Shown here piece after piece: positions 25,901 through 32,830 of a stretch of DNA of 64,000 nt. The stretch lies in the NCBI RefSeq assembly GCF_000327385.1, contig NW_008708846.1, positions 1,566,609 to 1,630,608 on the forward strand, given 5' to 3'. The position numbers and the translations under genes are program-made. The stretch comes from Lottia gigantea (Eukaryota > Mollusca > Gastropoda > Lottiidae). The number at the start of each line of letters is the position of its first letter. The first letter of the stretch is position 1. The notes below the pieces were generated by a model. It made no database searches, was not told the DNA's origin, and saw nothing but the letters and a program-made list of their open reading frames with translations.

Positions 25901-28900
25901 CCTTTGAACACAAAATAGTACAAGATTGTTTAATAGCAATGCAGTATTAAATGATTTTCAACATTCAGGAAATAGATTCTTTTTAAGTTTGTTTACTAGA
26001 GATATAATTTTATCCTATGTAAATAAAAAAACCACATAGCTATTTCAACCTTTCTTTTAAATCACTCATATATATGCAACATAATGTCACATCATGCAAA
26101 AATGCTAAATTGTGTGACTTAGTGTAAGTTTCTTTCATGGAACAAAATTTTGAAGGCTCAAATAATGTAGTGAGTCATAAGGTCAATTGCACAATAAAAT
26201 CTCTTTTGGCTCAAAAAACAAGATTTACGATCACCCATCAATTAATAACGCTTAAACTGCTTCCTATAATTGGCCTTGCCATTAAAAACTATTCAAAAAA
26301 TTCAAACTTTGACCTGGATGCCCATATATTGCAGTTACGAGATTATCTTAATGTATATCAGATGTTGAGTAACACATACACAACTATAACACCTCAATTA
26401 TGCATGGACTCTAAAGGTGCAAATGTTAACGTGATTGTAGATTATGGTATCAAATTCTCTTTATTTTGTTAAAGATATCAGTTAAGATATGAGGCCATTG
26501 TTGTCGAAAAACTTCTCATATTACTCTTTTGACTGGGTGATTAGGTACAAATTTATGAAAATAAGTTTTAGTAATTGAGACCACTGAATTACTGTTTTAA
26601 GTGACAGTTTTGTCAATAATTACCATCTATCAGCTGATACATTAGGAACATTGCTTGCTGACTACTGTATTAGGGTGTTATCTACAATAATTCTACATTA
26701 TTATTTTCTTAAGGGTTTTCCTCCTTTTAAATTTTTGCACTTCATACAGCTACAAAGAGTTTATCTTTTCTAAATGAACTACCGTTCCTGAAATTCAACG
26801 TTAAATTTGCTTTATTTTCAGAGGAAAATTAATGTTTGGTTATTCTGATCATGATATGTCTAATAAATCTGGTTATGATTTGGTTCATCCTGATGATTTG
26901 AATTATTTCTCATCTGCTCATCAAGAATGTAAGTAAACATTAGTTATCTTTCATATTGTAGCTTCATTGATCATATTATGTAATATAGTAATGAATATTA
27001 GTGTTTTATTGACTATTATTAGAACAATGTATGAGTAAGATTACAATTGAGTATGATTATAGTAAGTATGATGAGTAAAATTACTAGTAAGTATGGTGAG
27101 TAAGATTACCAGTAAGTTTGATGAGTAAGATAACCAGTAAGTATGATGAGTATGATTAAAGTAAGTATGATGAGTAAGATAACCAGTGAGTATGATGAGT
27201 AAGAACACCAGTGAGTATGATGAGTACGATAACCAGTGAGTATGATAAGTACGATAACCAGTAAGTATGATGAGTAAGATAACCAGTAAGTATGAAGAGT
27301 AAGATAACCAGTAAGTATGATGAGTAAGATAACCAGTGAGTATGATAAGTACGATAACCAGTAAGTATGATGAGTAAGATAACCAGTGAGTATGATGAGT
27401 AACATAACCAGTAAGTATGATGAGTAAGATAACCAGTAAGTATGATGAGTATGATTATAGTAAGTATGATGAGTAAGATAACCAGTAAGTATGATGAGTA
27501 AGATAACCAGTGAGTATGATTATAGTAAGTATGATGAGTAAGATAACCAGTAAGTATGGTGAGTAAGATAACCAGTAAGTATGTTGAGTAAGAACACCAG
27601 TGAGTATGATGAGTAAGATTACGAATGAGTATGATGAATAAGATAACCAGTGAGACTCACTCACTCAGTGAGTATGATGAGTAAGATAACCAGTTAGTAT
27701 GATGAGTAAGATAACCAGTAAGTATGATGAGTAAGATAACATAACCAGTGAGTATGATGAGTAAGATAACCAGTAAGTATGAGGAGTAATATAACAAGTA
27801 AATATGATGAGTAAGAACACCAGTAAGTATGAGGAGTAAGATTACCGGTGAGTTTGATGGTAAGATAACCAATGAGACTCACTCACTGAGTGAGTATGAT
27901 GAGTAAGATAACCAGTGAGTATGATTAGTACGATTACCAGTTAGTATGATGAATAAAACCATTCAGTCTTGAATAACGGCCTGACAATTTTATTGTAGTC
28001 AAGAAGACTACCTAACAGAAACAAAGCTCTATCACTTATGCTTTTCTTTTCCAGTAATAAAAACAGGAAGTTCTGGATTGATAGCTTATAGGTGGATGAC
28101 AAAAGATTTTAGATGGAGTTGGTTACAATCTAGTTGTAAGGTGGTATATAAAAATAGTAAACCAGATTTTCTTATTGCAACTCATCGTCAGCTAACGTAA
28201 GATATTTTTCTCTTTTAAAAAGGGATGGTACAGATATGTTAATGAATAAATCAAGAAAAGCTTTGCTTTCACTCCTTTCTTATTTTTAGCATTTATTCAT
28301 AAAAGTACAAGATTGTACTACTACTGTATTGTGAGAGATCCCATTAGAAAAAAATATTCCTTTAATTCATTGACAACAGTAGGCCTATGTGTTTAGAACT
28401 TTGAAGTGTCAATCAAGGCTGAATTTCTAAGTTGACAGTGGTTTATATTAATAATATTTTCAACTGCTTTTTGTAAAACCTGGTATTCGAGTAATTGATT
28501 TTGGCAATGCTTATTTAAAACAGTTTTATTGCCATTGACATCAAATATAAAATTGCTTTTTATTTTTCAACTGATTTTCTTAAAGATGGGTTTCCTTATT
28601 TTTTTAGTGTCAAATTAGGCAAACTATTTGAAGAATTGGTATTTCTAATGAATTATCATGTATTCTTAATCATATCATTATGTTCTTATTGCATGTACAT
28701 GTGAGACAAACTGGTATTTTTCCAAGTCATTAGAACATCTCTACTTTCTATTCATATAAGTTTTAGCATTTTCATTTTCATAAATGAAAATAAGAGAACC
28801 CATCTTTAAAATAAAAAAGGTAACAGTATGTATATAAAAAGTATATAATATGTGTTGAAAATGGATCTAATTGTAATAATTTTTAACAGTTTATCCCTCT

Positions 28901-31486
28901 CAATATATTTAACATATTTTTAAAAAATTGGTGCTGAAATTTTACATTGAATTAGATACTTAGACTGTATTCAAGATTTCAAGGAATTAGTAATAAGGTA
29001 AATTGTTAGGCCTCTAATTATTTGGTTTTGGTATGATTTAGTTTTTGACCATGGTCATGGATAAGTTTAAAGTTTTGCGGTTTTCTACAACATTATTGAC
29101 TGGACACTGTGGACAGTTAAAATGTTTGAAAAAAAAAATAGTATTGTGGTCATAGATTTACTATATATGCAGTAAATGAATGCAAGATGTATATTATAAC
29201 AGCTCAGTTAGAAACAGGTCAGGTACCATATATCTATCACATGATATGAAGTGGATTTAGAACTACTATGCATTATACATGTTAATATAAGTTGATAAAA
29301 TTATATGAAATTCCAATGGAAAAATATCTAATCTAAAATCTAATCTAAATACATGTAAATCAATTTTTATATTTCTTTATATTTTATGTGTATTTCTGAT
29401 GCTTTCTGTAATTGCTAATGTGTGGTTTAAAGGCCATATTCTCAAGACTTCTAGAGGCTTTATTTTTCTTTAAATTTTATCTATTACAGAGATGATGAAG
29501 GTCAAGATCTATTCGGAAAACGTGGAAATGAGTTCAAATTACCTTATCCTTTATTAGATATGGATTTATGTGGAGGTTTTGGATTTCCCGATGATGATTT
29601 TTCCTCAAAATCCAAATCTAATAAGGTGAAGAAGAAATCTCAAGGGAGGGAAAGTGCCATGCCTAATAAAAAGCGTAAAGGTGCTTGTTTGGTGAATGGT
29701 ATTCCAGGATACACTTACCCACCATTTAATTCTTATGAAACTGGAGACTATAAAGCAGACATTATATATCCTTACAGTGGCAACAATTATGGATATGAAC
29801 CAGATCTCTACCGTTCCCATGGTTACAGCTCATTACAGGCTCCCTTGTATCCATCTACAGAATCCTACCGTTTTGAAGCTGAGAAACATGGTTTGACCAA
29901 TGGATATTTTTATGATCATCGGCAATATCAAACCGCCCTTCCTTACTCAAGCAATACTTTCACAGACATTATGACACCTTCAACGAAGTATGGCTATGAT
30001 GTGACAAAGTATGGAATTGATCCATATAGTATAGACTTGTCTAAAAAGATGCATTGTGCAGAGGAAGTTCCCCATTTGGATTCAGATGTGAGAAAGTATG
30101 GATATGAATTACATGAACGTTTTCCACGTTTGAACGGGTCCATAGAACCAGTGGATCTGCGTTCTTCAGTGTATAATCCTAATCCTTATATGAATCCGAT
30201 AGAGGGCACTGTTGCTCCTTCTTGTGTTCCCCCTTCCCCATTCTATAAACCAACACAGACTTCAAACATGGCTGTAAAAGACAAAACATCAGATAATGTG
30301 ATACAGCATGAATTGTCCCAAAGTCTTGGACATAATTCGGTCATCAAGTCCACTAACATTTATTCATCTCCGCATCTGCCATTATCGAACTTGGGCTCTT
30401 CACTTACTCATCTCAACTCTTCATCACTCAATCCACAAATAAAAACATCTTCGAATAATAACAATAATAGTAACTGTCTCTCATGGAATACTTCGTCCTG
30501 TGATAAACGTAATCTCTATAATCCAGTAAATAGTGACCCTGATCTTAGCCCTGGTCACCCTCCCAATATCAATTCATCAGATCATACTGTCAAGAAGTCA
30601 ATGGAACCGAATCAGAAATTGAGTCCAAAATGTAACTCACATCAAACTTCTGTGATTCAATCTAGGTGAGAAAGCTTTTTTGTCATTTGCTAGTCAAACT
30701 GTTATTTGCAGACTTGAGGACATTGAAGCTGCAGGGGAATGATGTGATTGATAATAGTGTTAATGTGCTATCTCTTTGTGCTCTTTGTGGAACTCAAGTG
30801 TAATCATATCATATATTCTGATGGGTTTGTTATGTTTTGATATCACCTATTTATTGTATTAACGTCTGTCTTCGAGGGTTGAATATTGGAGAGGATCTTT
30901 GCACTTCTAAACAGTTAAAAAATCCTACATATTATTACTCTCTGTGACTATTAGTAAGGAATAGCAATATTTGGTTGAGAAATTAACACCTGGTCTCTTC
31001 ATATATATTTTTTTCAGGAGGTCATATGATAAACCAGTTACAAGCATACCAGTACCTGTAGTCAAATCACCATGGCTACCACCTAATAATCATAATAATG
31101 GTTACCAAGACCACCGCGAATGGTCTGATCTCTATGGATACTGTGGTAAATCACAACGAGTCGTACTACCTGAAACTTTCCAACCTGAAAAAGTAGGTAA
31201 AAAAACTCTACAAAAATGTCCTGTTCATTGAAGATTCTAGATTTCTAGATGATGTTGCTGTAGAAAGCTAAATAAAACATGAGAGTACAAAAAGCATTTA
31301 GGTTTGAATAGATTAAGATTGTTGTTTGTGTTCAAATATATATTTTTTTCTGATTTTTTTCTCTAAATTGCCAACATCAATGCTTGTATATTTCAGCTTG
31401 CAACAGTCAAAGAAACAGATCTTGCAGAAAACCCACTGCTCACATTTTCTGAAGTCACACATACATTACTTAGCACTGCTCACTAG
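7785..31486 (+). CDS. Ahr: Aryl hydrocarbon receptor (AHR/spineless orthologue), exons 2-12, N-terminus missing
   Basis: This is a bHLH-PAS transcription factor that in other animals pairs with ARNT/Tango and binds GCGTG-core sites in the nucleus. Eleven exons were joined by consensus GT-AG sites, with phases agreeing at every junction, giving 822 residues plus stop. In this partial numbering the bHLH is about residues 10-61, PAS-A about 93-213, PAS-B about 245-350, a basic NLS-like patch about 385-405, a Tyr-rich region about 405-580, a Ser/Asn-rich region to 734, and an acidic/hydrophobic tail to 822. The basic region [19 protein letters not shown] in helix 2, VIHQSV-like and RCLLDN segments in PAS-A, and TKHK-D-F-P plus YKN-KPD segments in PAS-B are typical of AHR rather than SIM, NPAS or ARNT. 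With a usual N-terminus of 15-25 residues the length is close to vertebrate AHR (about 850). The large transactivation exon followed by short terminal exons also matches vertebrate AHR. The first exon (Met plus Arg-rich leader) was not found. Identity is near certain; activity and ligand response are inference. Confidence 0.97.
7973..8028 (+). other. Read-through extension of AHR exon 2 into intron 2
   Basis: If the 7973 donor is skipped, the frame stays open for 18 more codons and stops at 8026-8028. The product would be a bHLH-only AHR lacking both PAS domains. Sense poly(A) signals lie downstream in the same intron (8625 and several at 12.13-12.35 kb), so such a transcript is conceivable. 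Nothing in the sequence proves it is made. Confidence 0.25.
8194..8772 (+). mobile_element. Solo LTR of an LTR retrotransposon in AHR intron 2
   Basis: The 579-bp element begins TGTAGCAG and ends CTGCTACA. A 4-bp target duplication, ATTG, lies at 8190-8193 and 8773-8776. A TATAAAA box is at 8351 and an AATAAA signal at 8625-8630 followed by a T/G-rich stretch, giving the U3-R-U5 layout in the sense direction of AHR. There is no internal region, so it is a solo LTR left by recombination. The family is probably Ty3/Gypsy or BEL-like and cannot be fixed from the LTR alone. The clean ends and duplication suggest a fairly recent insertion. Confidence 0.85.
9625..9900 (+). mobile_element. Interspersed repeat family B, copy 1
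   Basis: It shares CTTCAGAACTACTAGAAATG, CAAACTAGGAATTT and AACACTATTACTGATTAGCT with copies at 20934, 39820, 57856 and fragments at 23085 and 36590. The 9601-9822 reading frame lies entirely in the repeat and is not a gene. It lies in AHR intron 2. Confidence 0.7.
10707..11075. mobile_element. TTAA-flanked MITE, family D
   Basis: A 41-bp terminal inverted repeat, TTAAAGTGATACTACGTCTT and onward, matches its mate at 11035-11075 with one mismatch. The 369-bp element has no ORF. Both ends carry TTAA, suggesting TTAA-targeted transposition. It lies in AHR intron 2. Confidence 0.88.
12118..12390 (+). repeat. Minisatellite with AATAAA in each unit
   Basis: About nine units of roughly 25-36 bp follow the consensus TTTCAATAAACCTGATTTAT with T-rich spacers. 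Eight units carry AATAAA on the AHR sense strand. It lies in intron 2. Confidence 0.88.
13026..13415 (+). mobile_element. TTAA-flanked MITE, family A, copy 2 (longest)
   Basis: It has the same termini and orientation as copy 1 and is 390 bp long. The right end reads GGAAACCCATCTTTAA. Its interior includes the ATTAGCTAAATTAGAAGAG segment shared with copies 1 and 4. It lies in AHR intron 2. Confidence 0.87.
14820..15240 (-). mobile_element. Penelope-like retroelement fossil: endonuclease end
   Basis: On the minus strand a reading frame (15225 to 14950) contains [18 protein letters not shown], which resembles the C-terminal end of the GIY-YIG endonuclease in Penelope-like elements (RE..WI..L.T..P.GLN). 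Downstream on that strand lie GCTTCTCTGATTGTCAAACG and TTGGACCCCATTC, both also found around the 54.8-55.3 kb fossil. Only the end of the element is here and it is not intact. It is old and lies in AHR intron 2. Confidence 0.6.
16991..17338 (-). CDS. Possible antisense ORF nested in AHR intron 2
   Basis: The frame is open for 115 codons. The only good start is an internal ATG in a CATCATGGCG context, giving 54 residues beginning [20 protein letters not shown] and ending NSLVYDKL. The upstream part ([13 protein letters not shown]) could be read from an acceptor-like cactcacactag. I do not recognise a family. A frame this long is near the chance limit in DNA this AT-rich, so it may be spurious, a nested exon or a retrocopy fragment. 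Confidence 0.25.
   Translation of the reverse strand: MLKSNSTHTRSLQCSSLNKKKTGVYIPSRRQTKSLLIQRTPNAELRNQKITFLRILISGSIMASSIKIKFNSNEYEIRNIFVDSGSLLEEDNDPSNQKDQVIEQKLPNSLVYDKL
18296..18500 (+). repeat. Interspersed repeat family E, copy 1
   Basis: It shares AAATCATGATTCCG, GATTGGATAACAG, CGGTTTATATCTGTGTAAAC and CACTGAATGAT with 20643-20815. An internal inverted pair, ATTCCGTTTACAC and GTGTAAACAGAAT, suggests a small foldback element. It lies in AHR intron 2. Confidence 0.7.
18979..19076 (+). CDS. Ahr: AHR exon 3: bHLH to PAS-A linker
   Basis: The acceptor tcttgcag lies at 18971-18978 and the donor gtatgtg at 19077. The exon completes the split codon G|CA and adds 32 codons, ending in phase 0 with ESILQ, the counterpart of the EFLLQ that opens PAS-A in vertebrate AHR. 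The acceptor is a NAGNAG tandem (gcagcag). Using the second AG would remove only one alanine and keep the frame. Confidence 0.93.
20316..20405 (+). CDS. Ahr: AHR exon 4: PAS-A N-terminal strands
   Basis: The acceptor is tattccag ending at 20315 and the donor is gttag at 20406. Thirty codons, phase 0 at both ends, encode [19 protein letters not shown] and then a T-EQYLGFHQ segment. This is the first PAS-A beta hairpin, matching the ALNGF-VVTTD and DYLGFQQ segments of vertebrate AHR. Exon size and phase match the vertebrate gene. Confidence 0.95.
20643..20815 (+). repeat. Interspersed repeat family E, copy 2
   Basis: A diverged direct copy of the 18296-18500 repeat, 2.3 kb away in AHR intron 4, in the same orientation. 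Confidence 0.7.
20934..21170 (+). mobile_element. Interspersed repeat family B, copy 2, with recognisable ends
   Basis: The left end, AAAGGGCACAAATAAATTGG, pairs imperfectly with the right end, GGCCTACCCATCCCTTTAA, giving a loose terminal inverted repeat. The interior matches the other family B copies. It lies in AHR intron 4. Confidence 0.7.
21734..21869 (+). CDS. Ahr: AHR exon 5: PAS-A helices
   Basis: The acceptor is ttatttttttcag ending at 21733 and the donor is gtttgt at 21870. Forty-five codons plus one base encode [20 protein letters not shown] and a following linker (CLPPEK). The IHQSV-ELIH-EDR core is a hallmark of AHR PAS-A. The linker after RQL is shorter than in vertebrate AHR, as expected for the variable PAS-A loop. 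Confidence 0.95.
22455..22620 (+). repeat. 22-bp tandem repeat in AHR intron 5
   Basis: About seven units follow the consensus ATTTCAACTTGTGGAATCC plus about three A/G bases, in two alternating variants (CGACTGG and CAACTTG). Both strands stay open across it, so the reading frames there are repeat artefacts. Confidence 0.88.
23085..23172 (-). mobile_element. Family B fragment
   Basis: The inverted end portion, with TCTGAAGACTATTTACATAT and a terminal TAGTCCCTTT, matches the 57856-58079 copy. It lies in AHR intron 5. Confidence 0.5.
23785..23858 (+). CDS. Ahr: AHR exon 6: [14 protein letters not shown] segment
   Basis: The acceptor is cattttcag ending at 23784 and the donor is gtaagtaat at 23859. 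It completes a split Glu codon and adds 24 codons containing [14 protein letters not shown], nearly identical to the RLRCLLDNSSGF strand of vertebrate AHR. It leaves in phase 0. Although short, it is well supported by sequence and phase. Confidence 0.94.
24854..25047 (+). CDS. Ahr: AHR exon 7: end of PAS-A and start of PAS-B
   Basis: The acceptor is cattttttag ending at 24853 and the donor is gtaagtt at 25048. It has 64 codons plus two bases. LRVLHGQN and DPQLALFAT close PAS-A, and [14 protein letters not shown] opens PAS-B. His (of KHK), Phe (of DF) and Pro (of SP) correspond to human His291, Phe295 and Pro297, which line the ligand pocket. Confidence 0.95.
25048..26821 (+). other. AHR intron 7
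   Basis: It holds open frames at 25480-25701 (73 codons) and 26137-26472 (111 codons). Neither has a recognisable motif, splice support or upstream gene context. The first starts within a stretch of unusual sequence from 25150 that may be a repeat. I treat both as non-coding. Confidence 0.6.
26822..26928 (+). CDS. Ahr: AHR exon 8: central PAS-B
   Basis: The acceptor is tttattttcag ending at 26821 and the donor is gtaagtaaa at 26929. It completes an Arg codon, adds 35 codons and leaves in phase 1. The product contains [21 protein letters not shown] and SAHQE, matching GRIVLGY, SGYQFIHAADMLYC and AESH in human AHR. At pocket positions it reads Leu, Val and Phe where human has Phe324, Ile325 and Cys333. 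Confidence 0.95.
27025..27955 (+). repeat. 25-bp minisatellite with splice-donor-like units in AHR intron 8
   Basis: About 37 units follow the consensus AGTAAGTATGATGAGTAAGA plus TAACC, with GTGAGTATG variants. It ends about 100 bp before exon 9. Two partly palindromic insertions with ACTCACTCACT and AGTGAGT occur at 27652 and 27874. The Leu/Ile/Tyr-rich antisense frames across it are repeat artefacts. Confidence 0.93.
28055..28196 (+). CDS. Ahr: AHR exon 9: C-terminal PAS-B sheet
   Basis: The acceptor is cttttcttttccag ending at 28054 and the donor is gtaagat at 28197. It encodes [41 protein letters not shown] and QLT. Human Gln383 is replaced by His (ATHR), and the neighbouring human Val381/mouse Ala375 position is Ala. 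His here is the usual state in invertebrate AHRs. The exon sits directly after the intron-8 minisatellite. Confidence 0.95.
28580..28809 (-). mobile_element. TTAA-flanked MITE, family A, copy 3 (inverted, shorter)
   Basis: Both inverted termini are present, but the interior is shorter than in the other copies. Orientation is opposite to copies 1, 2 and 4, with TTTCATAAATGAAAAT-like sequence at the right end. It lies in AHR intron 9. Confidence 0.85.
29490..30665 (+). CDS. Ahr: AHR exon 10: NLS-like patch, Tyr-rich and Ser/Asn-rich C-terminal region
   Basis: The acceptor is tctattacag ending at 29489 and the donor is gtgaga at 30666; it spans 1176 nt and leaves in phase 2. It starts with [12 protein letters not shown], the end of the conserved PAS-B tail. 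A basic cluster follows (KVKKK and NKKRKG, a possible bipartite NLS). Then come about 170 residues with about 24 tyrosines, including three KYG repeats and many GY/NY/PY pairs, and lastly a Ser/Asn/Pro-rich stretch with an N5 run. Vertebrate AHR has a Gln-rich transactivation region in the equivalent large exon; here glutamine is not dominant. Function as a transactivation or low-complexity domain is inferred from position. Confidence 0.93.
31018..31192 (+). CDS. Ahr: AHR exon 11: penultimate C-terminal exon
   Basis: The acceptor is tttttttcag ending at 31017. The preferred donor is gtaggt at 31193, which keeps the longest frame into the last exon. It completes an Arg codon and adds 58 codons rich in Pro, Asn and Tyr ([20 protein letters not shown]). 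A second donor, gtaaaa at 31197, lies four bases downstream and would change the reading frame of the last exon. Confidence 0.85.
31397..31486 (+). CDS. Ahr: AHR exon 12: last coding exon and stop
   Basis: The acceptor is gtatatttcag ending at 31396. Twenty-nine codons and TAG at 31484-31486 encode [20 protein letters not shown] and a short THTLL tail. The acidic and hydrophobic make-up would suit an activation tail, but I cannot name a known motif. The phase fits the 31193 donor of exon 11. Confidence 0.82.
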   Translation, partial: LATVKETDLAENPLLTFSEVTHTLLSTAH

Positions 31487-32830
31487 ACGTTAGGTTGAGG
31501 CCATGTCTCAGTTAACTTGAGGTAACCAGTTTTCATCATATGATAATTTAAGAAAATTCAAATTAAATTTAAACAAATACCACAACATTAATGCATTTGG
31601 TACTAAATTGTGACAGCAGTTCAAATTATAAAGTCTATTACCTTTATAGTAGGAATTGGTATCCTAAAACACTTTTGAATTTATAAAAGTGAAAATAAAA
31701 AACAGATCAATAGAACAGATTTTGAAATAGAGCAATAATTGTCAGAGACAGTTCATAAGAAACGATTTTTTTCTCATTTACATTTTAAAAAGTTTTTCAT
31801 TTAAAGAAGGGTTCCCTTATTTTCATTTATGAAAATGCTAATGAATAGAAAGTAGAGGTGTTCTAATGACTGGGAAAATTATCAGTTTGTCTTTAATTCA
31901 TAATTAGCTAAATTAGAAGAGAATTACCAGCTGAAATTCAATGAAATTCAAGAAAAGTCTTAATTATATGCAATACTAACATAATGATATGATTAAGAAT
32001 AAATGATAATTCATTAGAAATGCCAATTAATCAAATAGTTTGTTTAATTTGACACCAAGAAATAAGGAAACCCATCTTTAACAACAGAAACTAGCAAGCA
32101 TTACGGATAACAATTACTACATATTTCTTTTACAAGAAATGTTAATTTTCTATGCCTGGTTAACTTGAGAAAATTATTATTGATAATTATGTTGATATAT
32201 TTCTGTTCTTGTGATTCTAAAATGTCCTATATAATGTAAAAAAGCAATAATGTGCTTGTTCAAAGGGTTGTCACAAGCATTGGCTTGCCAAGAGATGGTT
32301 GTAACCTTCAGCTCCTCGTGATATCGTGCCATTTGTCACTTAAGAAAACTTTTTATTATGTGTTAATTTATAAGTTGATATATGTTTTAAGTGCTAGTGT
32401 ATCAGTGCTAAATTTATTTTATATTTTGCCACAAATAGTAAAGCAAATAGCAAGAAGTTACAGAAAATAAATTGCGGTTTCTTTAAGTTAAAAGATAATA
32501 TTTTGCCTATTCACATTGATTAGTAATTTACTTACAAAAAGGCATCTCTGGCAATATGGCTTAGTTATTTATTCCAACTGATCATTATGCATAGACATAC
32601 CAAGTATATGTTACCATTCCTTGCAAGCTATCTTCTGTATAGAGAATCTTCTTCTATTATCAACACCTTCAAATTTCATCAACTAATGCCACTAATATTG
32701 TGCTAAGATTTTATTAATGAGTCGATAAAATTTCTTATTCCATAAAAAGGGGACTTTGGGTATTATCAGAAATCAGCATGAAGTAAAATCCAATGATGCA
32801 TCTTACAAATAAAGTAGACAAACATGTTGT
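31487..32830 (+). other. Probable AHR 3' UTR region
   Basis: This AT-rich stretch after the stop has no convincing ORF. AATAAA hexamers lie at 31694-31699, 32466-32471 and 32808-32813. The last is followed by a T/G-rich stretch and is the best-looking cleavage context, but the true end cannot be chosen without transcripts. A TTAA-flanked MITE occupies 31801-32081. Confidence 0.4.
31801..32081 (+). mobile_element. TTAA-flanked MITE, family A, copy 4, in the AHR 3' UTR region
   Basis: It begins TTAAAGAAGGGTTCCC and ends GGAAACCCATCTTTAA. It starts 315 bp after the AHR stop codon and would be transcribed if the distal poly(A) signals are used. Confidence 0.84.

Noticed and set aside
26137-26472. 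111-codon frame in AHR intron 7
   Set aside because: About one frame of this length is expected by chance in DNA this AT-rich. Composition is Asn/Ile/Leu/Thr-biased, and no motif or splice context is seen.
27106-27882. Several antisense frames encoding Leu/Ile/Tyr/His-rich repeats ([17 protein letters not shown]-like)
   Set aside because: They are translations of the 25-bp minisatellite in its three rotating frames. The array is inside an AHR intron and has no start, splice or composition evidence of coding.
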